This document shows positions 19,881 to 29,279 of a DNA stretch of 29,279 bases, one piece after another. Source of the stretch: Chromera velia (lineage: Eukaryota > Sar > Chromeraceae); NCBI GenBank assembly GCA_018398765.1, contig JAHBMJ010000657.1:7246-36524 (forward strand), given 5' to 3'. The first letter of the stretch is position 1; the number at the start of each line of letters is the position of its first letter. The position numbers were made by a program, and so were the translations under genes. The notes below the pieces were generated by a model. That model was not told the DNA's origin. It saw only the letters and a list, made by a program, of their open reading frames with translations, and made no database searches.

Positions 19881-21069
19881 ATAATTATGTAATGAGTTTT
19901 GTTTATTAGGAGGAAAAACATTGAACGGGGCATAATTGTGTAAAAGGTTTTGTTTGTTAGGAGGAAAAACATTGAACAGGGCATAATTGTGTAATGAGTC
20001 TTGTTCGTTAGGGGCAAAAACATTGAACGGGGCATAATTGTATAATGAGTCTTGTTTGTTAGGGGTAAAAACATTGAACAGGGAATAATTATGTAATGAG
20101 TCATGTTTATTAGGGGCAAAAACATTAAATAGGGCATAATTGTGTACTAAGTCTTGTTTGTTAGGAACAAAAACATTGAACGGGGTATAATCGTGTAATG
20201 AGTCTTCTTTGTTAGGGACAAAAACATTGAATGGGGTATAATTGTGTAATGAGTCTTGTTTGTTAGGGGCAAAAACATTGAACGGGGCATAATTGTCTAA
20301 TAAGTCTTGTTTGTTAGGAGGAAAAACATTGAACGGGGTATAATCGTATAATAAGTCTTGTTCGTTAGGGGCAAAAACATTGAACGAGGTATAATTGTAT
20401 AATGAGTCTTATTTGTTAGGGCAAAAACATTGAACGGAGTATAATCGTGTAATGAGTCTTCTTTGTTAGGGGCAAAAACATTGAACGGGGCATAATTGTC
20501 TAATAAATCTTGTTTGTTAGGAGGAAAAACATTGAACAGGGCATAATTGTGTACTAAGTCTTGTTCGTTACGGGCAAAAACATTGAACGGGGCATAATTG
20601 TCTAATAAGTCTTGTTTGTTAGGAGGAAAAACATTGAACGGGGCATAATTGTGTAATGAGTCTTGTTTGTTAGGAGGAAAAACATTGAAGGGGGCATAAT
20701 TGTATAATGAGTCTTGTTTGTTAGGGGCAAAAACATTGAACGGGGTATAATCGTGTAATGAGTCTTCTTTGTTAGGGGCAAAAACATTGAACAGGGCATA
20801 ATTGTCTAATAAATCTTGTTTGTTAGGAGAAAAAACATTGAACAGGGCATAATTGTGTACTAAGTCTTATTCGTTAGGGGCAAAAACATTGAACGGGGCA
20901 TAATTATGTAAAAGGTTTTGTTTGTTAGGAGGAAAAACATTGAACGGGGCATAATTGTGTAATGAGTCTTGTTTGTTAGGGACAAAAACATTGAACGGGG
21001 CATAATTGTGTAATGAGTCTTGTTTGTTAGGGGTAAAAACATTGAACGGGACATAATTGTGTAATGAGT
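19881..21069. repeat. 51-bp minisatellite, right array (about 23 units)
   Basis: The longest block, with units every 51 bp, ends GTAATGAGT at 21069. Variants recur in sets: CTTGTTTGTTAGGAGGAAAA is followed repeatedly by CATAATTGTCTAATAA or by TGTACTAAGTC. This suggests local duplication of multi-unit segments. The minus-strand frame stays open over long stretches because the period is divisible by three. Confidence 0.95.
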
Positions 21070-21484
21070 GCACACACGCACAATCGTACGCGTGAGGGTG
21101 CAAGCTGAGACAGAGGAAGAGGGAAACAGAGGTGGAAGGAGACAAGGAGATGGGGAAGGGAAGAAGCAATGCAGGACTCTCTCTCTTTCTCTCTCTCTCT
21201 CTGTCTTCCTTACTTATAGAGTTTCTCTGTTCCTTCCTTTCATTCTTTTTTCCTTTTCTGTCTCTCTTTCTCTCTCTGTCTCTCTTCTTTCCTTCGTTTC
21301 TTTCTTCCTTTATCTTTCCTTTTGTTCCCCATTTTCTTGCTTGCTTTCTTACATGTGGTTGTTGATCATGGCTGCAAAGCTCGTGTTTCTCAACGGAATT
21401 TGTTTTTTCTTCCTCTGGTTCAAGATTTTTCGTGAAAAAAGGGAGGAAAGAAGCTAGAGAGAAGACACAGACGAAAGCATTCAA
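21070..21484. repeat. Polypyrimidine and CT-rich low-complexity DNA
   Basis: Contains CT/TTTC-type runs at about 21178-21330 and no supported gene. Open frames here are translations of the simple repeats. Confidence 0.7.
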
Positions 21485-21739
21485 TTAGATGAAGATAAGA
21501 TAGGGAGAACCCTCGTCTGCTACACAAAGATAGCCTCCCTGGTCTGTCCACAGGAGAAGGGCTGCATTTCGACTGGGGGAGAGAAACTTGGAGGTGAATA
21601 GAGAGAGGTTCTCAACAGAAAGAGGCCGGCAGAGCAACTCCACTGACGCCAGGCAAGGAGATGCATGGTTTGCTTTGACCTGCTTGACATTCGGGTAGTT
21701 GAAGATGGAATCCATGTGCTGACTGAATGTCTCCTGCAT
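21485..21739 (-). CDS. Unassigned open frame, possible exon
   Basis: A minus-strand frame from an ATG at 21739 to a stop at 21485 has balanced, non-repetitive composition unlike its surroundings. It is rich in Leu, Ser, Asn and Val, includes FNYPNVKQVKANHASPCLAS and ends ...GGYLCVADEGSPYLIFI. The same frame stays open about 50 bases further upstream, to a CTAAG that could be a splice acceptor. I do not recognise the family. It could be one exon of a gene whose other exons I cannot see, a remnant, or chance. Confidence 0.22.
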   Translation of the reverse strand: MQETFSQHMDSIFNYPNVKQVKANHASPCLASVELLCRPLSVENLSLFTSKFLSPSRNAALLLWTDQGGYLCVADEGSPYLIFI

Positions 21740-22267
21740 GATCGATGGAGAGAGGGCAGACTGCTTGCAGGCCTTGATGACATCTTAGAGTTTGGTGAAA
21801 GGGTGAAAGGAAAGAGCTGTGAAAAGCAGTAGATAGAAAAGTGGAGGGTGAAGGGAAGCTAGGCAAATCTCTCTGTTCTCTTTTCTATTCAATGAGGCCA
21901 CAGGAATGTCGACATCTTTGTGAAAGACGTGATGATGAAAAGATAGGTAGTGAGAGAATGAAACGAAAAAAGAGAGATAACTTGAGTCACGCCTCAGGAA
22001 AAGAGTTAAACAGGCTGCATAAGGAGACTTGGAAAAACGAGAAAGAAAGAGAGGGAAAAATTAAAGAGTATGAAAGGGTGTGGAATGATACCAAGGAAGC
22101 AAAAGAGGAGGGAAAAAGGAGAAGCATGGGATGTTGGGAGGTTTTGGAACTCGCCTCGAGCCGTTCATCTGCAATTCTGGGATCATGCCCCCTCTAACCC
22201 GCTCAAGCCATGCTTTAGAATGGAATGAGCGCACACGTAGGTGATTGATTTTTTCAGTGTGAATATT

Positions 22268-22390
22268 CGCGGCACAGGCAAGACCTATGCAGGCCGGCCA
22301 GGGAGGTCTGATGCCTTTTAGCGCTTTCCTTTGAAGCCGCATGTCAGACATTCGGCACTAGGGCGGGAGACCAATCCTCCGAACATAAAT
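22268..22390 (+). repeat. SINE-like dispersed repeat, copy 1
   Basis: About 123 bp, starting GCGGCACAGG and containing CCTATGCAGGCCGGCCAGG, GAAGCCGCATGTC and CCAATCCTCC. It is followed by a tail with TAAATCCTAATCCTAAAT. It aligns end to end with the copy at 22607-22732 at roughly three quarters identity. No protein is encoded. Short length, shared ends and a simple 3' tail suggest a SINE, but I see no convincing tRNA-type A and B boxes. Confidence 0.7.
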
Positions 22391-22606
22391 GATAAATCCT
22401 AATCCTAAATGAAATACCGTAGACCATTTGGAGTTGTTTTAGACAGGCTTATATGCATAAATTTGGAGCAGTTCTCATTGAAAAAAAAATATTGAAGTAT
22501 CATTCTCTAGATCATTCTATATTTTTTTTAGTCTAATCCTGATCCTAATCCTAGTGTATGCATTAGTAGCTTTGACCTAGGCTTTGACTTAAATATAATA
22601 TTACAG
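22391..22606. other. AT-rich spacer with AATCCT motifs
   Basis: Separates the two SINE-like copies. It contains runs of A or T and a second AATCCTGATCCTAATCCTAG cluster near 22534-22553. No gene is seen. Confidence 0.6.
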
Positions 22607-22732
22607 TTTGCAGCACAGGTCTTTTTGGCCTATGCAGGCCGGCCAGGAAGGTCCGACGCGTGTATGCGCTTTTCCTGGACGCCGCACGTCGAGCGCTCGG
22701 CATTGGGGCAGGAGGCCAATCCTCCAGACATT
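22607..22732 (+). repeat. SINE-like dispersed repeat, copy 2
   Basis: Begins TTTGCAGCACAGG, contains CCTATGCAGGCCGGCCAGG and GGCCAATCCTCCAGACATTA, and is followed by ATCCTATCCTATCCTATTTA. Same orientation as copy 1 and about 340 bp from it. It differs from copy 1 by many point changes and a short insertion (TCTTTTTGG) near the left end, so the copies are old or came from different sources. Confidence 0.7.
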
Positions 22733-23537
22733 AATCCTATCCTATCCTATTTATCAGTTACCTTTTTATAAGTCTGTCACTAGCATAGCATAGCATTAAT
22801 GTTCTGGCTTAGCATGTTGAAAAACTCTAAAGGGGTCCAAGCTAAGGTCCGCAACCCCTCTAATTTACTAGCTAATTTAGTATCCTCTAGAGTGTGCTAA
22901 TAACCACTGACCAGTATGAGTTTACTAACTCACTCACTGGCATAGATGCTAGTTCTAGTGCTGGTTGCACTGACTGACTTCCAGACTGTCACATTTGAAA
23001 TAATGTGAAATTGACTCTCGAATTGACTCGAGACTTCGAATCCTAGTTCAAATCACTGTTGTATTCAGATATGAAAGCCACTGCCATGCAATCATCAGAC
23101 TGAAACTCGTTCTTCTGAACCTTCTGAACGCTCTTTGGAGGAATTCTTCTCTCCAAATACCTGCAAACATAAGACAGCATAAATCCATTTAAAGTTTTGA
23201 CTACGTTGATTCGCTTTTCTTCTTAATTGTCCTCTGGTTCCCGGATGGCTGAGAAGATGGATTCGGAATTCATTGAACAAAACAGTCATGCGATTAATCC
23301 TTGTTGGCTGAGGTGATATCGCCCCAGGGAGGACATGTCAGAATGAAGCCTGAACACTGTCGCACAACGCTCCGGCACTGTTCAGACACATCCTGTTGAG
23401 CTTGTTTGTACTGTCAAGACATCTGCCGGAATGAGAGGCAGGATAAAGAGACAGCTCAGTGGCAGTGGAGCGCAGCTTGGGGAGGGGAGGGAAATGCCTT
23501 TCTGCTGTTTTTTCTGTCTGTCGGAGTGACTGTCTGT
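22733..23537. other. Intergenic DNA, no supported gene
   Basis: Starts with an ATCCT pentanucleotide tail, then mixed AT-rich unique sequence with short repeats such as TAGCATAGCATAGCAT near 22782-22797. Short frames exist on both strands but show no recognisable domain. It lies downstream of the minus-strand Tat gene and may include its 3' untranslated region. Confidence 0.55.
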
Positions 23538-23590
23538 CTAACCCAGTCTCTCTCTCTCTCTCTCTCTCTCCCCCCTAGTCTCTCTCTCTT

Positions 23591-23627
<37 letters not shown>

Positions 23628-24271
23628 GGTGGGGGTGCGACTGACTTTCCCGGCTTCTCCCACCCGAGCGTTCTCTGGTCCCCTCCCTGTTGCCCTCCCA
23701 GTTCCTTTCTCCTTCTCCTGCGCGATCAAGGGTCTCTCTCTCTCATGTCCGTCTATTGACTGAGGAGAAGAGCTGCCCACCCCCTCTGGTTCTGGTGCCA
23801 GGTTTCCTTCTTTTCGAAATTCCTTCTCCTCGGGATTCCCCGAGGGTCTCCTCTCTCCCTCTTCTCCGTCAGGCACACCACTGCCCTTCTCTGCGCTGGT
23901 ACTCGTCCCCCCGGAGATGGGCAACGGGGACGGAAGGGCTTCACTGATCTCCGCTGGTCTGTCCAGAAGAGGGACAGAGAGAGGCACAGGAATAGCAGAA
24001 GAAGAAGAAGAAGAAGAAGAAGAAGAAGAGGAGCCACTGCTGTCGAGGGAAAGGGAGGCGTCGAGGGCCTTCAGCTTTTCGATCAACGACTGCTTCGACT
24101 TCTCGTATTCCTCGTCAAGCTTGTTGATGGCCTGCATGCGAGCAGGCATCCAGTGAGGACAGGAGAGGGGAGGAGAGGAGAGGGGAGGGAGGAGACAATC
24201 AATCAATCGAGGCAAGAATGAGAGAGGGGGGAAGACAGGGAAGGAGGGGGGATGAATTGCTTCGCTCTTTG

Positions 24272-24353
<82 letters not shown>

Positions 24354-25506
24354 TGCGTGTGTTTGGAGGCGCAGTTAACTATTCTTTCTGTTCTGTGTGC
24401 ATGTGAGCAAGCAGGTGAGCATGCGATCCCCCCCCCTCGCTTAGTCAGAGAGGTCAGTCCTGGCTTACTTGGACTGTAACGAGAACGGAAGGAAGAAGGG
24501 AAGGAAAGAAAGATTGAAGGGGGGGGAGGAGAGAGAGACAGAGAGAAAAGAGAACCCCCCGACATACCTGTAGCCTCTCCCACTGCATCGACTGCAGCTT
24601 CCGAAATCCCTCCTCGATCTGCTCAGAGGCCCCAGCCACGTCCCCGGATGCATGGGGGACTACTGTTGAGGATATAGAGGGGGCCAAGTCGGAGGGCGGA
24701 GAGGTAACCGAGCTAAGAGAGGAACCCAGCCCCGCCTCTCCGAGTCCCTCTGCCGCTGCTGCCGCCCCCCCCCCTTCTTCTTCTTGGTGCAACAAAGAGG
24801 GTGCTGCGAAGGAAGAGGAAGAAGACGCGGTCTCAAGACTCACAGACTGCCCCTCATCCCCCCACTGGACCTGGGAGAAGGCCTCGGGAGTCTGCCCCCC
24901 TTTCATGGATTGTTCCATGATCCTTTGGTTCCACTCCCCCGACAGCATCGACTGGAATTTGGCAGACCCCTCGCCGAACGTCTGTCCGGCAGAACGGAGG
25001 GCGCCCTGCACTTCCTCCCGTGAGGGCGCGAGGTTGTCACGCGCAGCGGCTACTACCTTCCCCCCTATGTCTGTCGCCTTTTCAAAAGCCTTCACTCCCG
25101 TCTCCTTCGCTTCCTCGAACGGTGCGGTCATCTCCTCCTTCGCCTTCGCAATCTTCTCTTGCGTCGCTGCCTCTTTCCTTTCAACCGCCTCCTCTGCCTC
25201 CCTTTCTGCAGCCTTCAAGCGTTCGTACTTTTCTGGGTCCGAATTCTTGTAAAATTCCATCAGGCTCGCCTGCACACATGCACACACACAACCACAACCA
25301 CACGCACACACAACATCCTCACACCCTCATACACAAATTCAAGAAACCTTCGACTGCGGGAGTCGACGCACGCAGTCGCAGCTCCAGGGTCATTGACGCA
25401 GACAGATACATGAGACTCTCGTGACGCACAAAAGCGTACATTTCAGAGGGGGTAAGGGCACCGCAAGCAGAAAAGACAAAAGGAGAAAAGCAAAGAGACC
25501 CCCTCA

Positions 25507-25544
<38 letters not shown>

Positions 25545-26154
25545 GAAGCGCACCCGCACTGGCTGCGGTGACTGCCGTCTTCCCTTCATCCTCTTCTCCG
25601 AGCGTCCCCCTGACGAAGTTGTCAACCACCGAACTGGGATCGAACCACTTGTTCGCGTCAAACCGCGCCCTCTCTTCAGGCGTGAGTTGCATGTCGAAAG
25701 TGTCTGTGAGGCTCTTCGAGATGTCCGTTGCTGCACTCTGCAGCTGTCTGAAGGTACTCACTACCGTCTTGAAGAGGATGGCGGCGTCCTTCGGTCCCAG
25801 GAGTGCTGAAGCGAGACCAATGACAATTGCCGTCTCCGCCCAACCCAAGTTCAAGAAAGTGTTTAAACTTGTGCTCGGCATGGATGTCCTTGATCTACTG
25901 CCGCTGCTGTGCGTGGCGTCTCTCCGTCTCCTGACTCCACCTGTCGGCTGGTGAAGCGGTGATGGGCTGTGAAATCTCGATCCCAACCTGGAAGGCATTC
26001 CAGGACTCGGGGGCAAGAAAGCCGCTGGGGGCGGTGGCCATCGCACCTGTTGCCTTCCCTCAGCAGATGACAAAAGCAGCTGAAAGACAACCACACCCCA
26101 CATGCGGAAAAGGAAATACCACAGAGGCATAGCATGAGGGCTTCCACGCCGCAT
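23538..26154 (-). CDS. Plastid-targeted TatA/TatB (Tha4/Hcf106-type) translocase subunit
   Basis: Three exons: 26154-25543, 25269-24568 and 24131-23538. All junctions are GT-AG and phase 0 (CAG|gtgtgt, gtgcag|GCG, CAG|gtatgt, atgcag|GCC), giving about 635 residues. Residues 9-32 form a hydrophobic signal peptide. A Pro/Ser/Arg-rich transit-like region follows, with PAAF at 43-46, recalling the Phe used at transit-peptide starts in red-derived secondary plastids. Residues 100-122 (FLNLGWAETAIVIGLASALL, then GPK) match the Tat short membrane helix and GPK hinge, followed by an amphipathic helix to about 145. The family works with TatC to move folded proteins across thylakoids using the proton gradient. 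The remaining 490 residues are charged, Ala/Glu/Lys coiled-coil-like and low-complexity; this is far longer than usual Tat subunits (about 90-270). The last 50 codons read through CA and GA microsatellites, so the true C-terminus may differ or lie in a further exon. Confidence 0.72.
24273..24353. repeat. Compound (CT)n-(GT)n-(GA)n microsatellite in Tat intron 2
   Basis: About 34 bases of CT, 20 of GT and 27 of GA follow each other. The CT and GA blocks are reverse complements, so the tract can fold into a long hairpin with a GT loop. It lies inside the intron between Tat exons 2 and 3 (24567-24132). Confidence 0.9.
25507..25542. repeat. (CA)n microsatellite at a splice donor
   Basis: On the minus strand this is (GT)n and starts immediately after Tat exon 1, so the donor GT is the first GT of the microsatellite. 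The other end of the same intron, near 25274-25315, is also CA/GT rich. Confidence 0.88.
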
Positions 26155-27300
26155 TGTAGGCGCTTTCCGGCCTCAAGAACGTACTTTGTAGCAGGAACCT
26201 CTCAATGGGAGAGAACGGTCTACGCGTTTCCTTCCTGCTGGGAGTACTCACAGCTGGATGTGACGAATGTATAATACTAACCACGGGTGTGCCAGCCTAT
26301 AAGCCTTCTGTGCAATACAGGAACACCGCGGCGAACTCAAGTCTTTTCGTGTGAGGCGGTGTGACATGCTGTAACCGGCCAGATACAGGATCAGAGAGAC
26401 ACCAACAAAGAGAATGCTTTGCATCTGGCGCACGCGCAAGCTGCGAATGGCCCCGGAAGGCATGTTTTAGCCTTGTTCTGACGCATGCGCACGCGCTGCT
26501 TGATTATTAAATCTGACGCACGCATCAGGGACTATCCGCAACGCACATGCACATCAGCTAGGGCACCACACGCCTGTAAACACCTTTTCATGCAATCAAA
26601 CTCTTAATAAATAAAACCAATTTTGGAGACACCGTGACAGTGTATGTTCTACGGATGGGGAATTTGCAGTGGGGGCGGTCGCTGTTTTGAGAAGAGTCGA
26701 GAAGAAAATATGAATAACAAAGTTTATGTAAAGTGACAAGGGCAGTGTAGACATGACTACTAACAACTGTAACCTGCGGTCATCCAGATGACACTGTGTT
26801 ACATTCAAGGAAAAAGATCCCATAAAATCAGCTAGGAGTTTAAATTTCAAAATCTGATATATTCTTAATTTAAAATATCATAAATCTAAGTTAATTATAA
26901 AACCTACTAAAAAAACCCCAATTTTTTTTTTTTCGTTTTTGAGTTGAAAAACGTTCTAGAAAACGTTCACTAGCAATAATTAGTAAAAAACCTTCTAGAA
27001 AAACCTCACTGGCAGGCTATAAAATCCTAGCCACCTCCAGGGTCGAACAAAAAACATATTTAAAAGAACATAAAACAACTATATAAATTAATAATATAAT
27101 CTTATCAATATTTAAATATATCTCGAAATCTCGAAATACAGATATATCACAGCTTCTTATTAAATTTCTAGCTTACGAATGAAACATGCTAATTTGCATA
27201 CCCAGGATGATACCCCGATACACCCTGATGTACATACACGCTGCGTAACTCTTTCAACGTACTCATAGTCCGAGACATTATAAAAAATTTCCAGGGAAAC
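26155..27300. other. Upstream flank of the Tat gene and AT-rich DNA
   Basis: 26155-26580 has moderate GC and could hold the Tat promoter and 5' leader; I see no definite TATA box. 26580-27300 is strongly AT-rich. It has a T run near 26922-26939 and two similar segments around TTCTAGAAAACGTTCACTAG (26953) and CTTCTAGAAAAACCTCACTGG (26992). No gene is supported. Confidence 0.55.
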
Positions 27301-29228
27301 TTACCAAGAAGTTTAATGCATTTTTGCAACGAAGCAATGATTAAACAGACAAAGACTCGTCTCTCTCTGTACGGCATACAGTGTATGCGTACAGACAGTT
27401 ATGCAATTAATGCGTGTACTTTGGAGTGAGCAATAGTGGAAAAGTGTAAAGACACAAGCAAACACACGAAGAGGGATAACAGGGAACACACAGACAAAAA
27501 AACCAGCAAGCAAGCAAGCCACCAAACAAACGAGGCAGGAAGGACTTCTGGCCGCGTTTCTTTCGTCATGAAACCGGGGGGAAAGGTGATTGATGGATTT
27601 GCATGTGACTTTGAATTCCTTCATAAAGTCGTTGATTTCAATCACAGCCTCTTGCTTGACCGATCGAGGTCTTCCTTCCGCGGCCAAACAGGCTGATCTG
27701 CTTGCCTCCCTCGAAGTCAAGGAAGCCCCCTTCCTCCCCCCCCCCATCTCCCTCCCGCCGAGGAAGGAGGAAGGAGACCTTAATTCCATCCAGGCCAGAG
27801 CAGGAACCGACGAACGAATCATGTGGAAGGATCACGCGGGGGCCAAACAGACCAAAGCAGGCAAGCAGGCAGGCAGGAATTCAAGGAAGTCCCCCCAGCT
27901 ATCGGAATTGACATAGCATTACCCCCAGATGCCACGCCGCGAAAATCCATGAGCGTGCCAGTCTACCGGCCTCCCAGGTAGGTTGCGAGTATGCTGTGAC
28001 ATGAATACGACGGTGTGCAATGCCATTTATTACGTCCTTTGTCTGTTTGTTCACGCATTTTCTTTCACTCGCGTGCGTATGCACGAAGAAGAGTGGCAAT
28101 GTGCTGTACCGGTTGGGAAAGGGAGAGAGAGACTCAGGCAGCTACAGAAGCAGACAAGCAAGCAGGCAGACAGGAAGAAAATTGCAGTCAATCGATCGAT
28201 CATCCGTCAGCTCGCCCTCGCGCGCCGGAAGGGATCACGAAAGACTTTGAGAAGGGGAACGAAGATGGGAATGAGAAGGGAAGAAACAAAGGAAAGATGA
28301 AGAAACAAACGCATGAGGAGGTACACGGATAGACAAAGACGCAAAGAAAGGGAATCAGGCAAACAAGGGAGAAAATGGCATCACAAAGGGGGGAAGGACG
28401 AGCAGAACGGAAGCAAAGAAGAAAGGAAACATAGGGGCAAAGAAAGAAAGAAAAAAAGAAAGGAAGTACCGATTGTAGGTTGCATGGGGGGGCTACGGAT
28501 TCCTTTCAGTGGTGGAAAAGACAGTTGGTCCTTAGAGTGGGGACCGGGATGGAGAGAGAACCGAAGAGGACGTGCAGAAGACGTACTTATTGAACGGATC
28601 AAAATTCATTTAAGTACTGCCCACCCCAGCCTCACTCTGTCCCTTTCATTCACTTCATTCTGCCAAATCACTGAAAGAACGAACGAACGAAAGAACCCTG
28701 GGCCCAGTCTGTGGTTTATTTCATTTCAATTTATTTCTTCTCAATTGCGTTGTGAATTCTATCTTCTATCTCGTTCGCACTTTTCCCTGTTTCTGTGCAC
28801 ACCCACCCCCCTCTCCATTTCATTCCAAGCCCCTTCAGACTCAGGAAGGCCGGCAATCCTACTGCTGTTTGCAGAGGGCAGCGGCAAGGGAGGGATGCAG
28901 TGAAGGCAGGAGAGAGGGAGACTGCCTGCACAATCAAGCTGTCATTCCCTTTCCGCTTTCTCTAGCTGTTATCATGTGCAGATAGACAGAGCCCTTTTTC
29001 CTGAGCACAAATAAGGAACGATGCCACGGTTTCATCTGCATTCAAAAAATGGAACTGGTAGGCTTCTCTCTCCCTCACTCATTTAGCGGTACGTTTAAAG
29101 TGGTTGCTCTTTTTCCTTCCTCGCCTCTGACCCCCTTATTCTTTTTTTTTTCATTTCATTTTCTCCCCGTTCATTCACTCACTTATGCATGCACTCGTGC
29201 ACTTCTGCGTTTTTTGTTTTGTTCGTCT

Positions 29229-29265
<37 letters not shown>

Positions 29266-29279
29266 CCCCCCCCCCCCCC
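27301..29279. other. Low-complexity right end, no supported gene
   Basis: Several frames of 60-200 codons occur (for example 28313-28903 on plus, 27313-27822 on minus). They are dominated by Lys/Arg/Glu or Ser/Cys/Phe runs, overlap others and show no domain. Simple repeats include CAAGCAAGCAAG near 27507, GAACGAACGAAC near 28678 and AAAG tracts near 28440-28460. The window closes with a (CT)n tract at about 29233-29262 and then a poly-C run. Confidence 0.6.

Noticed and set aside
2646-21069. CRISPR array.
   Set aside because: Repeats are directly adjacent 51-bp units without spacers, in a eukaryotic genome; this is a minisatellite.
26256-26463. An extra first exon for the Tat gene with a hydrophobic segment (ILFVGVSLILYLAG) and a good GTGAGT donor.
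   Set aside because: The donor is in phase 2, whereas the candidate acceptor in the next exon (TTTCAG before CTGCTTTTG) is in phase 0, so the join breaks the frame. The ATG at 26154 already gives a complete leader.
26953-27012. Heat-shock-element-like TTCTAGAA motifs.
   Set aside because: The spacing to the next TTC is four bases rather than two, and the surrounding DNA is AT-rich with no gene next to it.

Overview
This is nuclear DNA from a microalga-like eukaryote. The evidence is short exons joined by GT-AG introns, very many microsatellites and minisatellites, a large decayed Ty1/copia retrotransposon, and a split gene for a Tat translocase subunit. The Tat protein's N-terminus looks like the signal-plus-transit leader used for plastids of secondary red-algal origin. 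A chromerid, other alveolate or stramenopile alga is the best guess from sequence alone. I could not test this by search.

Layout, left to right. Positions 1-470 hold an 86-bp tandem repeat with a hairpin in each unit. Positions 974-1030 and 1437-1492 are two short exons that encode the C-terminus and stop of an F-type ATP synthase beta subunit; its upstream exons lie beyond the left edge. After about 1.1 kb with no clear gene, a 51-bp minisatellite begins at about 2646. It is interrupted by a 15.6-kb LTR retrotransposon (3168-18794, two 745-bp LTRs). The same minisatellite family resumes to the right and runs to about 21069. Two smaller insertions (18905-19363 and 19622-19880) split it there, and both sit at the same ATAAT position of the unit.

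The retrotransposon has the copia order gag (with a CCHC knuckle), integrase, reverse transcriptase, RNase H. It is dead: more than 20 in-frame stops and several frameshifts, one of them explained exactly by a 17-bp tandem duplication. It is odd in three ways. About 1,300 codons separate integrase from RT (including a Cys/His cluster), 3.1 kb without any copia domain lies between RNase H and the 3' LTR, and no target-site duplication is visible.

From 21.1 to 23.5 kb there are simple repeats, one unassigned open frame on the minus strand, and two diverged copies of a SINE-like repeat with AATCCT-rich tails. Positions 26154-23538 (minus strand) carry the Tat gene in three exons joined in phase 0, with microsatellites at or inside its introns. 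Positions 26.5-27.3 kb are AT-rich. The last 2 kb is low-complexity DNA with no gene I can support, and the window ends in a (CT)n tract and a poly-C run.

The two host genes are not functionally linked: one is mitochondrial energy metabolism, the other plastid protein import. The rest is dominated by repeats and mobile DNA.
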